Shown here piece after piece: positions 5,192 to 5,849 of a stretch of 5,849 nucleotides of DNA (position 1 is the first letter of the stretch; every line of letters begins with the position of its first letter). The notes under the pieces are model-generated. The model was not told where the DNA came from, did not search any database, and saw only the letters and a list, made by a program, of their open reading frames with translations. The stretch is from assembly GCA_036491755.1 (NCBI GenBank), contig DASXBJ010000120.1, positions 1-5,849 on the forward strand. Reading direction: 5' to 3'. This stretch comes from DASXBJ01 sp036491755 (GTDB lineage: Bacteria > Chloroflexota > Dormibacteria > Dormibacterales > Dormibacteraceae). Position numbers and translations under genes: made by a program.

Positions 5192-5849
5192 TTGCTAACT
5201 GACGTTTCGCCGCTGCCCGGCGAGGCATTGAACTCCAACCAGCGCGACTATGCCGTGCTCAAGCGCCGGATTCAGGCCGCCGGTTTGCTGGACAAGCGAC
5301 CCGACTACTACTTCCTGAGCATTGCGACCAACCTCATTCTTTTCTTCGGGATGTTGATCCTGCTCTTCACGGTCAAGCCGATCTGGGCACAGGCCCTCGC
5401 GGCGATCGGGCTTGCGCTCGCGTCAGGGCAGCTCGGCTATCAGCTGCATGACTCAGGCCACAAGCAGATGTTTGCTGCGCCGTGGAAGAACGCACTTGTC
5501 GGGCTCGTCACCGCGGACTTCTTGCTTGGCATGAGCTACGGCTGGTGGGTGCACAAGCACAACCTCCACCACGGCAACCCGAACGACGTCGATCTCGATC
5601 CCGACATCAAGGTGGGCGCCATCGCGTACACGTTCGAGCACGCCGTCGCGCGCAAGAGGTTCGGGCGCTTCATCGCGATGTACCAGGCTTACTTCTTCTT
5701 CCCGCTCACGACGCTGCTGGCGTGGAGCATGCACGTGACGGGCGCCACGTACCTGGTCAAGGGTCCGTCCCGCTACCGCCTGTTGGAAATGGGCATCCTG
5801 ATCAGTCACGCGGTCCTTTACCTCGGCGTGATGCTCTACTTCCTGGGCC
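5192..5849 (+). CDS. membrane fatty acid desaturase (COG3239-like), N-terminal part
   Basis: The frame runs open to the right edge, giving about 219 residues. The N-terminus has a short soluble part with RDYAVLKRRIQAAGLL (18-33), then hydrophobic segments at about 42-62 and 66-82. The first histidine box is HDSGH (86-90). The second is in WWVHKHNLHHGNPN, with His121, His123, His126 and His127. Further membrane segments lie at about 165-182 and 198-218. These boxes bind the di-iron centre of integral-membrane acyl desaturases; the third (Q/HxxHH) would lie beyond the window. The enzyme would insert a double bond into a fatty acyl chain using O2 and an electron donor; regiospecificity cannot be read from this part. 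The start is uncertain. No ATG or GTG occurs in frame before GTG 5255, which would remove part of the conserved N-terminus, so TTG 5192 is preferred; TTG 5183 and TTG 5228 are alternatives. It is divergent from lldP. Confidence 0.9.
   Translation, partial: MLTDVSPLPGEALNSNQRDYAVLKRRIQAAGLLDKRPDYYFLSIATNLILFFGMLILLFTVKPIWAQALAAIGLALASGQLGYQLHDSGHKQMFAAPWKNALVGLVTADFLLGMSYGWWVHKHNLHHGNPNDVDLDPDIKVGAIAYTFEHAVARKRFGRFIAMYQAYFFFPLTTLLAWSMHVTGATYLVKGPSRYRLLEMGILISHAVLYLGVMLYFLG

Noticed and set aside
5453..5809. Minus-strand frame opposite the desaturase
   Set aside because: It is His/Arg/Val-rich, reflecting the antisense of histidine-box codons. The plus frame is a clear desaturase.
1..5849. CRISPR array, insertion sequence, integrase site or phage genes
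   Set aside because: I saw no spaced direct repeats, transposase or integrase motifs, or terminal inverted repeats. The tRNA 3' end is not visibly duplicated as an attachment site.

Overview
This is a GC-rich bacterial chromosome segment with five protein genes, two of them cut by the window edges, and one tRNA gene. Four of the five protein starts are GTG or TTG. At two of them a -10-like hexamer lies exactly six bases upstream with no Shine-Dalgarno, which suggests leaderless mRNAs. Together with an AMIN-like lipoprotein and a ChoD-type GMC oxidoreductase, this points to a soil-type Actinobacteria, Chloroflexota or Candidatus Dormibacterota lineage. That placement is an inference; no marker gene here settles it.

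Layout, left to right. (1) Positions 1-1285, minus strand: a probable two-gene operon with a small AMIN-like-domain lipoprotein first, then, after 11 bases, a membrane-anchored FecR-domain protein that runs off the left edge. Both look like cell-envelope proteins. (2) Positions 1321-1407, plus strand: a complete tRNA-Leu(CAA) with encoded CCA. It is divergent from the lipoprotein and convergent with the next gene. (3) Positions 1417-3051, minus strand: an FAD-dependent GMC oxidoreductase of the cholesterol-oxidase (ChoD) type with a four-cysteine cluster. (4) Positions 3119-5050, minus strand: an L-lactate permease (LldP family), larger than the E. coli protein because of two expanded loops. 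(5) From 5192 to the right edge, plus strand: the N-terminal part of a membrane fatty acid desaturase.

The permease and desaturase are divergent across about 140 bases that hold the best promoter in the window (TTGCAA-N17-TTGAAT, reading toward the permease) and two short inverted repeats placed on its -10 and -35 elements. The permease and oxidoreductase lie in tandem 67 bases apart, but the oxidoreductase has its own candidate promoter, so they need not be one operon. No lactate dehydrogenase gene (lldD or lldEFG type) lies beside the permease here. The gene set reads as ordinary carbon uptake, sterol or lipid oxidation, lipid desaturation and envelope functions. I see no CRISPR array, mobile element, or defence or biosynthetic cluster. 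The most unusual points are the permease loop insertions, the cysteine-rich juxtamembrane segment of the FecR protein, the cysteine cluster of the oxidoreductase, and the repeated leaderless promoter geometry.
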